A stretch of 64,000 nt of DNA from Streptomyces paludis. Lineage in GTDB: Bacteria > Actinomycetota > Actinomycetes > Streptomycetales > Streptomycetaceae. The notes below the pieces were generated by a model that did not search any database, was not told where the DNA came from, and saw only the letters and a list, made by a program, of their open reading frames with translations. Of this stretch, positions 8,096 to 16,984 are shown piece after piece. Position numbers and translations under genes: made by a program. Numbering within the stretch: the stretch's first letter is position 1; each line of letters starts with the position of its first letter. Location of the stretch: contig NZ_CP031194.1 in the NCBI RefSeq assembly GCF_003344965.1, forward strand, positions 3,658,001 through 3,722,000, given 5' to 3'.

Positions 8096-11000
8096 CTTCG
8101 CCAGGAGATCGACGATCCGCTCCTGCACCTCGGCCGTGGTCGAGCGTTCGGCGAGGAACAGCACGGTCTCGCCCGAGGCGAGCAGGTGCCGCTCCGCCGG
8201 GTTGATGCCGGCCGAGGTGTATATGACCAGCGGGGTCCGGTTCAGCTGGCCGTTCGCCCGCAGCCAGTCGATGATCCCCGCCCGGCGGCGGCGCACCTGC
8301 ATCAGGTCCATGACCACCAGGTTCGGCCGCATCTGGGCGGCGAGGCTGACCGCCTCGTTGTCGGTGGCCGCGCGGGCGACCTGCATCGCGCGCCGCTCCA
8401 GCGTCGCCGTCAGGGCGAGGGCGATCTCCTCGTGCTGTTCGAGCAACAGGACGCGCGGCGGGTGCTGTTCACTGTCGCGCGGGGCGAGGGCCTTGAGGAG
8501 TACGGCGGGATCGGCGCCGTACGCCTCCTCCCGCGTCGCCTGGCCGAGCCCGGCCGTCACGAGCACGGGGACCTCGGCGGCGACGGCCGCCTGGCGCAGC
8601 GACTGGAGCGCGGTACGGGTGATCGGCCCGGTCAGCGGGTCGACGAAGAGCGCCGCGGGGAAGGCGGCGATCTGCGCCGCGACCTCGTCGCGGGAGTGCA
8701 CGACGACCGGCCGGTAGCCGCGGTCGCTGAGCGCCTGTTCGGTGGCGACGTCCGGCGCGGGCCAGACCAGCAGCCGGCGCGGGTTGTCGAGCGGCTCCGG
8801 GGGCAGCTCGTCGTCGACGGGCTGCGGCTGGGGCCGGTTGGCGACCTCGACCGCGCCGCCCGGACCGTCCAGCGGCTCGGGGCCCTCGGCGCCCTCGTCG
8901 GGCGCGCCTATCGCGTACGAGCGGCCGGCGGGCTGTGCGGCGGGCAGCCGCAGGCCGCCGCCCTGGGTGGCACCGATACCGGGCGCGGGAGCGGGGGAGG
9001 CGGCGGCACCGGCGGGGGCCACGGCCGGCTCGGGGCGCAGGGTGCCGTCCGGCGGGGTGCCGAGCTTGCGGCGGCGTCCGGAGCCGAGGGACTGCGGCGT
9101 GGTGGGGATGGGCGCGGCCGGTGCCTGCTGCGGCAGTTGCGCCGTGAAGGGCACGCCCTGCCCGAGCGTGCGCACGCTGAAGGCGCGTCCCTGGGTGGAG
9201 TCCGCCGGGACCGGGACCGGCGCGGGAGCGGGTGCGGTGGGAGCGGTCGCGGGAGCGGATGCCGGGGCCGGTGCCGGCGCGGGGGCCGGGGCCTCCTCCG
9301 GGAGCGGCTGTGCGGGCGGCAGCGGCTGGTGGGCGCCGCGCCGGGGGTTGGGCACGGAGGACTCCACGGAGGACTCCGAGGTGGCCACGGACGCGACCGA
9401 GGCCGCCGCCGGAACGGGAACCTCCGGTGCGGGTGCGGGTGCGGGTGCTGGAGCGGGGGCTGCCTGGGCCGGAGCGGGAGCCTGGGGCGGGACCGGCGCG
9501 GGAGCCGGCATCGGGCTGGGGCTCGGGCTCGGGACCTGGCTCGGGCTGGGCGCACGCGAGGGGTCCGGACCGCTGTTGCCGTACGCGTCGTACTCACCCG
9601 GTGCCGGGTCGTCGGGCCAGCCGGGCGGGCCGGACATCATGCCGAAGCCCGGGGCGGAGGACGCGGGGTCCCCCGCACCTGCGCCCGGCTGCGGAGGGGG
9701 GCTGCCCCAGGCGTTCGGGTCGTCCAGGTACGGACCGACCGGTACGGGGCCGGACTGGCGCGCGTCCCCGCCCGCCCTGCGGCGGCCCGCCTGCGGCAGC
9801 GGGTGCGGCTGCGGCGGGGTGTGGTCGGCGGTCGGATCGGACCGTACGGCGTCGTGGCGGCTGGGCGGCGACGCGTCCGGCATGGGCGCGGGCGCCGGAG
9901 CCGCGGCTGCGGGTACGTGGGCCTGGGCTTGCGCTTGCGGCTGGGAGGGCGCGGCGGCGCGGTCGGCGTCGGCGGGGGGCAGCGCGAACGGGCTGCGTAC
10001 GTTCTCCGGTTCCGGAGGCACGGGAATGTGCCGCTCCTGCGCCGGTGCGAGCGCGCGCCGGGCCCGCCGCCCGCCGGGCTGCGCCGGTGTGGCACCCGCT
10101 GCCGGGGAGGGCTGGGAGGGCTGAGGGGAGGGCGGCATCGCGGCGGCAGCGGCAGCGGCGGCCAGAGCGGGAGCCGCCGCCGGAGCCTGAGCCGCGGCGG
10201 GGACCGGCGCCTGGGCCTGGGCCTGAGCTTCGGCGGGTGCGGGTGCGGGTGCGGGCATGGGGGACGGTGCCGCGGGCTCGGGCATCGGGGCGGGCCGCGC
10301 GGGCTGTGCGGGAGCCGCCGTGGGCCCCGCCGCCAGCGCGGGCAGCGCCCGCTGTTCGGTGCGCCGCGCCCGGCGCCCGGTCCCGGCCGGACCGCTCTCC
10401 ACCGGCACGCCCTGCGGCGGTACGGCCTGGCCGAGCGCCGCGCGCCCGGTCGGATGCGCCCCCTCGGCGGCGGTGACGACCGATCCCTCGGAAGGCGCGG
10501 GCGGGGCGGGAGCGGGTACGGCGGCAGCGGCCGCGTCCTCCGCCGGGCTCGGCCGGCCGCGCCGGCGCCCGGTGCCTCCGGCGCCGCCGTTGTCCTGGGC
10601 CGGGATCAGGTCCGTACGGCCGGCGGAGTCGCCGTCCCCGGCGACCGGGCCCGTACCCGGACCCGCGGTGGCGACCGCCGCCTCGGGATCGGCCGCACGC
10701 GCGCGGCGCCGCCCCGTGGGAACGGGCGCGGGACCGGCGGCCACGGCGGCCTCCGGCTGCGGGACCTGCTCGTGTTGCTGTTGCTGTTCCTGCGGCGGCG
10801 GCTGCTGCTGCTCATGTTCGGCAGAGCCGGAGCCGGAGCCAGATCCGGAGTCTTCCAGCGGCGAGTCCAGGAACGCGTCCGTGGACGCGCGCCGTGCCCG
10901 CCGCCTGCCGCCGCCCGAAGTGCCGGGCCCGCGCTGCGCGCCCGGTCCCGTACGCGCGCCGGCACCCGCGCCCGCGGCCTCACCCATGCCGTCGCCCTGC

Positions 11001-12784
11001 GGCAGCACCGGTGGCGCGGGCAGCGCGGGCTGGCCGGGCATCGGCATCTCGGCCGGCGGCGGAACGGTACCGGCGCCCCCGCCCAGCGGCAGCTCCAGTA
11101 CGTACGCGCTGCCGCTCATGCCCGGCACCTCGTGCGTCTGGAGTACGCCGGCGTGCGCCCGTACGATCCCCTGCACGATCGGCTCGTGCACCGGATCGCC
11201 GCCGGCGAACGGGCCCCGTACCTCGATCCGTACGACATCACCGCGCTGCGCGGCGGCCACCACGATCGTCGAGTCGACGTATCCGCCGTCCGGCATCAGC
11301 CGCGCCCGGCCGGTGGAGTCGACCCCGGCCACATCGGCGATCAGATGCGCGAGCGCGGTCGCCAGCCGTCCCGGGTCGACCTCGGCCTCGATCGGCGGCG
11401 CGTGGACGGCGAACTGCGCCCGGCCGGGCCCGATCAGCTCGATCGCGCCCTCGACCCCGGCGGCCACGACGGCGTCGAGCAGGGCGTTCACCTTGGCCAG
11501 CTGCTCGGCGCCGACATCGAGCCGCTGATAGCCGAGGACATTGTCGACGAGCGTGGTCATCCGCGCGTAACCGGCGGACAGATGGTGCAGGATCTGGTTC
11601 GCCTCGGGCCACAGCTGCCCGGCGGGGTCGGCGGCGAGCGTGGTCAGCTCGTCGCGCAGCTCGATCAGCGGGCCGCGCAGCGAGTCGCCGAGCACGGCGG
11701 TCAGCTGGGAGTGCCGGCCCGCGACATCCCCGTACCGCTCGGTCAGCTTCTCGATCTCGGCCGCGTAGCGGTCGCTGCGGTCCGCGAGTTCCGCCGCGTG
11801 GTCCTCGGCCGCCTCCGCCAGTTCGGCGTTGAGCCGCTGCGTCGTCTCCTTCAGCTGCCCGCTGAGACGCTCGGTGGTCTCCTCGATCTCGGCGCCGAGG
11901 CGGTCCGCGGTCTCCTTCAGCTCGGTCGCGTGCGCCTCCTCGGCCGTGGCCAGCTCGGCGGCGTGCTGCTTGACGAGTTCGTCGTACGGACGCCGGTCGG
12001 TGAAGGTCATCACGGCGCCGACGAGCTGTTCACCGTCCCGTACGGGCGAGGTCGTCAGATCGACCGGCACCGACTTGCCGTTCTTCGCCCAGAGCACCTG
12101 TCCGCGCACCCGGTGCTTGCGGCCCGACCGGAGGGTGTCGGCGAGCGGGGAGTCGGAGTACGGGAAGGGCTCGCCGTCGGCACGCGAGTGCATGACAAGC
12201 GTATGCAGCTCACGGCCGCCGAGATCGCTGGCGCGGAAGCCGAGGATCTGCGCGGCGGCGGGGTTGACGAGGACGACGCGGCCGTCCGTGTCCGTACCGA
12301 CGACGCCTTCGGAGGCGGCGCGCAGGATCATCTCGGTCTGCCGCTGGGAGCGGGCGAGTTCGGCCTCGGTGTCCATCGTCCCGGACAGATCCCGGACGAC
12401 CAGCATGAGCAGCTCGTCGCCGGTGTAGCTGTGGGAGTCGTTGTACGCGTCCCGGCCGTCCTCCAGGCTGGCGCTGGTCACCTCGGCGGGGAACTCGCCG
12501 CCGTCCGTACGCCGCGCGACCATGCGCGTCGGCTTCGTACGGCCGCGGGCGTCGGCGGAGGCGGGGCGGCGCATCGAGCCGGGGATCAGCTTGGAGTCGA
12601 ACTCGGGCAGCAGATCGAGCAGTCCGCGCCCGACCAGCGCCGTACCGGGGGTCTCGAACATCTCCAGCGCGATGGTGTTCGCGTTGACGATCGTGCCGTT
12701 GGCGTTGACGAGCACCAAGCCGTCGGGGAGTGCGTCGAGTATCGCCGCGAGGCGAGCAGCGCCCCGGGATGGCCTGCTGCTCAC
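8081..12784 (-). CDS. PAS-domain pseudokinase-like signalling protein with long disordered linker and C-terminal receiver-like domains
   Basis: 1567 aa. PAS 1 spans about 10-135 (ILDALPDGLVLVNANGTIVN) and PAS 2 about 148-265 (ASEGVVGTDTDGRVVLVNP). A heptad coiled coil rich in AEL/ETT follows at 265-350. A HisKA-like helix pair at 355-420 has LGDSLRGP where kinases have S-H-E-L-R-T-P, so the phospho-acceptor His is missing. An ATPase-like fold runs to about 566 without clear N, G1 or G2 boxes. About 740 residues of Pro/Ala/Gly-rich sequence follow, then two degenerate receiver-like modules. The last (about 1442-1567, PRVLLLEQHEEI then LVVMDLMQ) keeps one Asp but lacks the acidic pair and the KP lysine. 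The GTG start lies 10 bases after GGGAGG. It is probably a scaffold or sensor rather than an active kinase. It is monocistronic. Confidence 0.8.
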   Translation of the reverse strand: MSSRPSRGAARLAAILDALPDGLVLVNANGTIVNANTIALEMFETPGTALVGRGLLDLLPEFDSKLIPGSMRRPASADARGRTKPTRMVARRTDGGEFPAEVTSASLEDGRDAYNDSHSYTGDELLMLVVRDLSGTMDTEAELARSQRQTEMILRAASEGVVGTDTDGRVVLVNPAAAQILGFRASDLGGRELHTLVMHSRADGEPFPYSDSPLADTLRSGRKHRVRGQVLWAKNGKSVPVDLTTSPVRDGEQLVGAVMTFTDRRPYDELVKQHAAELATAEEAHATELKETADRLGAEIEETTERLSGQLKETTQRLNAELAEAAEDHAAELADRSDRYAAEIEKLTERYGDVAGRHSQLTAVLGDSLRGPLIELRDELTTLAADPAGQLWPEANQILHHLSAGYARMTTLVDNVLGYQRLDVGAEQLAKVNALLDAVVAAGVEGAIELIGPGRAQFAVHAPPIEAEVDPGRLATALAHLIADVAGVDSTGRARLMPDGGYVDSTIVVAAAQRGDVVRIEVRGPFAGGDPVHEPIVQGIVRAHAGVLQTHEVPGMSGSAYVLELPLGGGAGTVPPPAEMPMPGQPALPAPPVLPQGDGMGEAAGAGAGARTGPGAQRGPGTSGGGRRRARRASTDAFLDSPLEDSGSGSGSGSAEHEQQQPPPQEQQQQHEQVPQPEAAVAAGPAPVPTGRRRARAADPEAAVATAGPGTGPVAGDGDSAGRTDLIPAQDNGGAGGTGRRRGRPSPAEDAAAAAVPAPAPPAPSEGSVVTAAEGAHPTGRAALGQAVPPQGVPVESGPAGTGRRARRTEQRALPALAAGPTAAPAQPARPAPMPEPAAPSPMPAPAPAPAEAQAQAQAPVPAAAQAPAAAPALAAAAAAAAMPPSPQPSQPSPAAGATPAQPGGRRARRALAPAQERHIPVPPEPENVRSPFALPPADADRAAAPSQPQAQAQAHVPAAAAPAPAPMPDASPPSRHDAVRSDPTADHTPPQPHPLPQAGRRRAGGDARQSGPVPVGPYLDDPNAWGSPPPQPGAGAGDPASSAPGFGMMSGPPGWPDDPAPGEYDAYGNSGPDPSRAPSPSQVPSPSPSPMPAPAPVPPQAPAPAQAAPAPAPAPAPAPEVPVPAAASVASVATSESSVESSVPNPRRGAHQPLPPAQPLPEEAPAPAPAPAPASAPATAPTAPAPAPVPVPADSTQGRAFSVRTLGQGVPFTAQLPQQAPAAPIPTTPQSLGSGRRRKLGTPPDGTLRPEPAVAPAGAAASPAPAPGIGATQGGGLRLPAAQPAGRSYAIGAPDEGAEGPEPLDGPGGAVEVANRPQPQPVDDELPPEPLDNPRRLLVWPAPDVATEQALSDRGYRPVVVHSRDEVAAQIAAFPAALFVDPLTGPITRTALQSLRQAAVAAEVPVLVTAGLGQATREEAYGADPAVLLKALAPRDSEQHPPRVLLLEQHEEIALALTATLERRAMQVARAATDNEAVSLAAQMRPNLVVMDLMQVRRRRAGIIDWLRANGQLNRTPLVIYTSAGINPAERHLLASGETVLFLAERSTTAEVQERIVDLLAKIGTN

Positions 12785-13042
12785 GACGACGCTTCCTCCC
12801 TGACCTACTGCACCTTGCGGACGGCCCGATCCATCTTGCCTCTCGGGTTCCGGCCTGTCACGGAAGGGAGTCTAAAGGCTGGGGGGTACCCCCGACGGCG
12901 GATGAGGGGGAGTTCGCACTCGGAGGAGGGCACGAAGGGGCGTACGCGGAGCCTCTCGCTCCGCCCGGGCGCCCGCCCCGGCGCCCGGCCGGAGCCTGTG
13001 CGCGGCACGTGCGCGGGGGCTGATTCCGGGGCCGCCGGGGAT

Positions 13043-13513
13043 TTACGCGGGGGAGGCCGGCAGTACGGGCTCCAGGGTCCGCCAGCGGGAGATCTCACAT
13101 CCGTTCTTCTTGCTGAACGAGGCGTCGACGGCCCGGCCGCGCCAGGTGCCGCTGATCCGGGCGGTGGCGGGACCGCCGTGCAGCATGGTGCACATGGTGT
13201 CCCGGGGTACGGGCGCGAACGGATCCCGCCCGCCCGGGACGGACCCCGCGCCCGCCTCCGACTGCGCCCCCGCCCCCAGCTCCGCCAGCCGGTCGCACGC
13301 GGCCTGAGCCTTCGGATGCGTCCCGCCGGCCGGCCGGCAGCTCAGCCGGAACGTTCCGTCGGCCCCGGGCACCCCGCTGTCCGCGACGGTGACGGTGAAC
13401 ACATCACCCCCGGGCACCGAGACGGCGGCCGCCGGAACCCCCGCGAGCGCGACAAGAGAGACAAGAAGAGAGGCAAGACCGGTGACGTGGGCGACGGCGG
13501 AACGACGCGGCAT
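13043..13513 (-). CDS. Subtilisin inhibitor of the SSI family (MEROPS I16)
   Basis: 156-aa exported protease inhibitor. A signal sequence (AHVTGLASLLVSLVALAGVPAAA) is followed by an SSI fold with four cysteines: the FRLSCRP...AACDRL pair, the reactive-site loop DTMCTMLHGGPATA, and the C-terminal FSKKNGCEISRW. By comparison with classical SSI (M-C-P-M-V), the P1 residue would be Met in M-C-T-M-L, suggesting subtilisin-like or chymotrypsin-like targets. The ATG at 13513 has AGGAG five bases upstream; 62 additional upstream codons without signal-like character were discarded. SSI proteins regulate secreted proteases during aerial growth (established knowledge). Confidence 0.93.
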   Translation of the reverse strand: MPRRSAVAHVTGLASLLVSLVALAGVPAAAVSVPGGDVFTVTVADSGVPGADGTFRLSCRPAGGTHPKAQAACDRLAELGAGAQSEAGAGSVPGGRDPFAPVPRDTMCTMLHGGPATARISGTWRGRAVDASFSKKNGCEISRWRTLEPVLPASPA

Positions 13514-13728
13514 GAGGACTCCTGAGAGGGACGACAAGTGTCTGGCGAGTAACAACGGGACCCGACCGCCCCGCCCCCTGCCTAACGCCCACCGGCCCCC
13601 AGCGTTGCGCGCAGACATGTGCTTTGCCCTCGGGGCCACCCTCCTAGTACCGTGAGCAGCGATTGGTGACACCACACCCGGCTGTGTCATCATCTGCACG
13701 CACCATCCGCGCCCGCGCGGATGTGTCT

Positions 13729-13819
13729 GGAGGCGTCGCCTAGTCCGGTCTATGGCGCCGCACTGCTAATGCGGTTTGGGTCTTAAAGCCCATCGAGGGT
13801 TCAAATCCCTCCGCCTCCG
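13729..13819 (+). tRNA. tRNA-Ser (anticodon GCT)
   Basis: 91-nt class II tRNA. The acceptor arms GGAGGCG/CGCCTCC pair perfectly, the anticodon loop is CTGCTAA with GCT, the long variable arm is GGTCTTAAAGCCC-like, and the T-loop is GGGTTCAAATCCC. No CCA is encoded. It reads serine AGC/AGT codons. Confidence 0.96.
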
Positions 13820-14002
13820 CCCCACCCCGAAGCCCCGGCCCCACAGCCGGGGCTTCGGCCATTTCCCCACATCTCCGCAGGTCAGCCCCGGTCCAGCCAA
13901 TGGATTTCACCTGGCGCCACAGGTCATGTAATGTTGTTCTCGCAACGCCGACAGGGCCAAGAACCCCAGAAGCCAAGCACAGTGGCCCAAGGCCACTGAC
14001 AG

Positions 14003-14075
14003 GCACTCGTAGCTTAACGGATAGAGCATCTGACTACGGATCAGAAGGTTGCAGGTTCGAATCCTGCCGAGTGCA
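14003..14075 (+). tRNA. tRNA-Arg (anticodon ACG), integration target
   Basis: 73-nt tRNA. Acceptor arms GCACTCG/CGAGTGC pair, the anticodon loop is CTACGGA with ACG (read as ICG), and the T-loop is GGTTCGAATCC. Its 3' part from the anticodon loop onward is duplicated at 28309-28356, marking it as the attachment site of the AICE. The left copy keeps a complete functional tRNA. Confidence 0.96.
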
Positions 14076-14081
14076 CAGCAG
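14034..14081 (+). repeat. attL core (int-proximal copy of 48-bp direct repeat)
   Basis: Identical to 28309-28356. It starts in the tRNA-Arg anticodon loop and runs six bases past the tRNA 3' end. Confidence 0.95.
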
Positions 14082-14084
14082 CTC

Positions 14085-14116
14085 AGAGGCCCGATCGGGA
14101 AACCGATCGGGCCTCT
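14085..14116. terminator. Element-borne terminator after tRNA-Arg
   Basis: 14-bp perfect hairpin AGAGGCCCGATCGG/CCGATCGGGCCTCT with a GAAA loop. It lies inside the element, between the tRNA and the convergent integrase gene, and replaces the native terminator that was displaced to 28360-28391. Confidence 0.85.
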
Positions 14117-14126
14117 TGCGTTTCTC

Positions 14127-14149
14127 GTACAGCAGCGAAGTACAGCAAC
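14127..14149. promoter_or_regulatory. Candidate integrase arm-binding site (left)
   Basis: GTAC, nine bases (AGCAGCGAA), GTAC, then AGCAAC. It matches in sequence and spacing a longer palindrome near the right end at 28198-28224. Paired sites flanking both ends fit arm-type Int/Xis binding; this is inferred. Confidence 0.45.
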
Positions 14150-14172
14150 GGGGCAACGGGTCCGGCTGAATA

Positions 14173-15399
14173 TCAGCCGGTGCCGCCCATCGCTTCGGAA
14201 AGCTTGCCGATGGCCGCACGCACCGCTTCCTCGCTCGCCTCCGCGTAGACCTCCATCGTCATGGCGATCTGTGAGTGCCGAAGTATGCGCTGAGCGATCT
14301 TCGGATGCACCTTGAGGGCGACCAGGAGCGAGCTGCACGTGTGCCGGGTGTTCCGCAGCGGGATCACGCGGAGGCCGGCCCGGCGGGCGCGCAGGGCGAA
14401 CATGCGGGTGAGGTTCCCCGGTTCGATCGGCGTTCCGTACTTCGTGGTGAAGACCAGATCGTGCCGGTCCTGCCAGAGATCACCCGCCGCTTTCCGGTCC
14501 CCGGTCTGCTGGGCACGGCGCATGCGCAGGGCCTTGAGGCAGAGTGCGGGCAGAGGGAGGAAGTCGTCCGACTCCTCCGTCTTGGTCTCGCGATGGAGGA
14601 TCTGCCGTCCGGCCCGCTGGATCTGGTGATCCACGTACAGCTCACTGGTTGCGAAGTCGATGGACTTCCAGGTCAGACCGAGTACTTCACCACGGCGCAG
14701 CCCCAGGCAGAGGACCAGCACCCAGGCCGCGAACAGATGATCGTCACGGGCCAGACCGTCGGAGAGGAAGTGGCTCGCCTCGGCCACGGACCACGGCTTG
14801 ATCCGGCGGCGGCGCGGCTTGGGGACCTTGACCAGGGAGGCGACGTTCTTACCGATCTCCTCCTCCGTGACCGCGTGGGTCAGCGCGGCCCGCAGAGCGT
14901 CACGGGACGCCTGAACCACCCGACGGGAGGGGTACGACTCGCAGCACTCACCGGCGGCGCAGCAGCGTTGCCGACTCGGTGAACGCTTGGCGTCCTTGCC
15001 CTGCGCGCAGCACTGGCAGATGCCGGCCAGCTTGGTCAGCCACTCGCGTACGTCCCGAACGGTGAGCTTGTCGAGGCGCTTGGTGCCGAGGTGCGGCGCG
15101 ATGTAGAGCCGCACGGAACCTTCGTACGAGACATAGGAGAGCGGGGCGAGATTGGGTTTCACGATGGAGTCGAGCCAGTACGTGAGGAAGGCGTCGAGGG
15201 TACGGTGGCGGGTCGCCACGGGGCCCTTTTTGGCCTCCGTGTGGAGTTTGATCCACTTGTCGTGCACGTCGTCGCGGGTCTTGCCGTAGACGTACTTGCG
15301 CTTGCGTTTGCCGTCGGGGGTGTCGACCCAGACGTACGCGGCGAAGCCGTTCTTGTACGGGTAGATGGACCCTTCGCCGTTACCGCGCTTCCCGCTCAT
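14173..15399 (-). CDS. int: Tyrosine site-specific integrase
   Basis: 408 aa. An N-terminal SAM-like/AP2-type DNA-binding region (GSIYPYKNGFAAYVWVDTPD) is followed by a core-binding domain and a catalytic domain. Catalytic residues seen are R235 or R236 (LGLRRGEVLGL), R352-H353 in RNTRHTC, H375 in LRHSQIAM and nucleophile Y385 in MEVYAEAS. A Cys-rich insertion at 128-153 (CQCC, RCC, ECC) between the core-binding and catalytic parts looks zinc-binding and recurs in Streptomyces AICE integrases. ATG at 15399 overlaps the xis stop (ATGA) with GAGGAG eight bases upstream. Longer readings upstream run through xis and rep in another frame and were rejected. Confidence 0.93.
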   Translation of the reverse strand: MSGKRGNGEGSIYPYKNGFAAYVWVDTPDGKRKRKYVYGKTRDDVHDKWIKLHTEAKKGPVATRHRTLDAFLTYWLDSIVKPNLAPLSYVSYEGSVRLYIAPHLGTKRLDKLTVRDVREWLTKLAGICQCCAQGKDAKRSPSRQRCCAAGECCESYPSRRVVQASRDALRAALTHAVTEEEIGKNVASLVKVPKPRRRRIKPWSVAEASHFLSDGLARDDHLFAAWVLVLCLGLRRGEVLGLTWKSIDFATSELYVDHQIQRAGRQILHRETKTEESDDFLPLPALCLKALRMRRAQQTGDRKAAGDLWQDRHDLVFTTKYGTPIEPGNLTRMFALRARRAGLRVIPLRNTRHTCSSLLVALKVHPKIAQRILRHSQIAMTMEVYAEASEEAVRAAIGKLSEAMGGTG

Positions 15400-15602
15400 G
15401 CGGCGTTCTCCTCTGCTGCGGTGGCTACGCGCTGTACGTACTCGTCCACCCAGGCCGGGAGGATGCGGCGGTTGCGGCCGACCTTGACGGAGCGGATTTC
15501 CCCGGTGAGGACGAGCGTCTTGGTCTTGGAGAGGCCGAAGCCGAGCATGAGGGCGACCTCGGCGGTGGTGTGCCACTTGGGCGTGATGGCGACCGTGTTC
15601 AT
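15396..15602 (-). CDS. xis: Excisionase / MerR-like winged-helix DNA-binding protein
   Basis: 68 aa. A helix-turn-helix of the excisionase type (TTAEVALMLGFGLSKTKTLV) is followed by the wing (RSVKVGRNRRILPAWVDEYV). It directs Int toward excision. Its ATG overlaps the rep stop codon and its stop overlaps the int start, so rep-xis-int are translationally coupled, the arrangement known for pSAM2. Confidence 0.9.
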   Translation of the reverse strand: MNTVAITPKWHTTAEVALMLGFGLSKTKTLVLTGEIRSVKVGRNRRILPAWVDEYVQRVATAAEENAA

Positions 15603-16954
15603 CGGGACGTTTCCCCTTCTGCGCGGTCGGCGTGGAGCAGGTCGGTGAGCCAGGCTTCGCCGCGTGTGAGGCCGTTTCCGGCGTAGTCCCAGCGGGCGAG
15701 GACGAGCGTGGAGGGTGGTGCGGGGGCGTGGGCGTCCTCACCGCGTGCGAGGGCGGCTTGGAGGCGCTGCCATTCGGCGCGTGCCTGGCGGAGGGTGGAG
15801 AGGGTGGTGGAGTAGCGGCGGGTCTTGGTGGAGAAGTGGCCCCGGAAGCCGAGCATGTGGGCCCAGGCGCGGAGGCGGAGGTGTCCGAGGCCGCGGCGGG
15901 CGCCGAGGTCCCAGCAGGTGCGGACGAGGCGGCGGGCGTGTTCGGTGGTGTCGGTGTGGGCGAGTTCGGCCAGGAGGCGGATGCGGTGGTCGAGGGTGCC
16001 GGTGGCGGTTTCGGCGCCCTTGGTGGCGTACTTGGCGATGTAACCGGCCACAGCGCGGTCGGTGAGTTCGGTGCCGCCCGCGAAGTCGGCACTCCGGATG
16101 GTGCGTACGTCGAGCTGACGGCCGAAGGCGAACGTGTGCTCGCGGCCGTCGAGGACGGGTCCGGATACGCGGGCGGTGCGGGCGGCGGATGTGATTGCGT
16201 CGGTGAGAAGTTCGGCGGTGGCCCAGGCCGGGGGCGGGGTGGTGCTGCCGTCGGGGCCGTCGAGGCGGATGACGGCGTGGAAGTGGACGGCGCCGCGCCG
16301 CTGGTACTCGGCGACTTTGGCGAAGGAGACGCGGGCGTACTGGCGGAAGGCGCGTTGGGTGAGTCCGGCGCGCTTGGCGATCTCGCGGCGGAGGTAGATG
16401 GAGAAGCGCCGCCACAGGGCCCCGGCGTGGGCGTTCCAGAGCACCGCGGCTTCGTAGTCGTACGAGTGCGGGGCGAGCGGGGTGCCGAGGGCGGGATCGT
16501 CGGCGGGGTGGGTGGTGCCGCAGCGGCAGGCGGGGTGGCCGGATGGGCGGTTGTGGACGGGGCCGAAGCCGGGTGCGGTGAAGGTCGCGAAGACGCGGGG
16601 GTGTGTGGAGACCTGTTCGGGGGTGCCTTTGCCGCCGCGCAGTCCGGCGGTGATCAGGTGGTAGGTGTCGCGGCGGTAGGTCTCGGCGCAGGCGGGGCAG
16701 CGGGTGGTGCGGCGGTTGTTGCACCGGACGAGAAGCTGCCCGGCCGGGAGGGTGGTCGAGTCGAGGTGGTGGAGTACGGGGCCGATTTCGCCGGTGGTGG
16801 TGTCGAGGTGGTGTTCGGTGCGGTGGCCGGTGAGGCGGATGGGCCGGGTGCAGCCGCCTAGGGTGGAGAGCTGGCGTAGGAGTCCGGGCAACTGCCCGTA
16901 GGCGGCGAGATGGCGCAGTTCGGTGCGGGGCGGTGCGGTGGCGTGCGCGAAGAT
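15599..16954 (-). CDS. repSA: Replication initiator, RepSA type (rolling circle)
   Basis: About 451 aa. N-terminal LRHLAAYGQLPGLLRQLSTLGGC and a Cys-paired zinc-like segment (RCNNRRTTRCPACAETYRRD) are followed by an HUH-type motif VHFHAVIRLDG and a late YIAKYATKGAE Tyr motif. This gives the order expected for RepSA-type initiators that nick double-strand origins. Start problem: the only good ribosome site, AAGGAG at 16962-16967, is followed seven bases later by ATC, not ATG, GTG or TTG. The frame stays open upstream to 17269, but that part is Arg/Pro/His-rich and not protein-like. Either ATC is used as a rare start or the true start lies upstream. The stop overlaps xis. Confidence 0.85.
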   Translation of the reverse strand: MFAHATAPPRTELRHLAAYGQLPGLLRQLSTLGGCTRPIRLTGHRTEHHLDTTTGEIGPVLHHLDSTTLPAGQLLVRCNNRRTTRCPACAETYRRDTYHLITAGLRGGKGTPEQVSTHPRVFATFTAPGFGPVHNRPSGHPACRCGTTHPADDPALGTPLAPHSYDYEAAVLWNAHAGALWRRFSIYLRREIAKRAGLTQRAFRQYARVSFAKVAEYQRRGAVHFHAVIRLDGPDGSTTPPPAWATAELLTDAITSAARTARVSGPVLDGREHTFAFGRQLDVRTIRSADFAGGTELTDRAVAGYIAKYATKGAETATGTLDHRIRLLAELAHTDTTEHARRLVRTCWDLGARRGLGHLRLRAWAHMLGFRGHFSTKTRRYSTTLSTLRQARAEWQRLQAALARGEDAHAPAPPSTLVLARWDYAGNGLTRGEAWLTDLLHADRAEGETSR

Positions 16955-16984
16955 GGTGCTTCTCCTTGGTCTGACGGGTGACAG

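Noticed and set aside
7364-13525. A 2053-codon open frame on the plus strand
   Set aside because: It is antisense to the acyl-CoA synthetase end, the PAS protein and the SSI gene. Its composition is Gly/Arg-rich, typical of shadow frames in high-GC DNA, and it has no domains.
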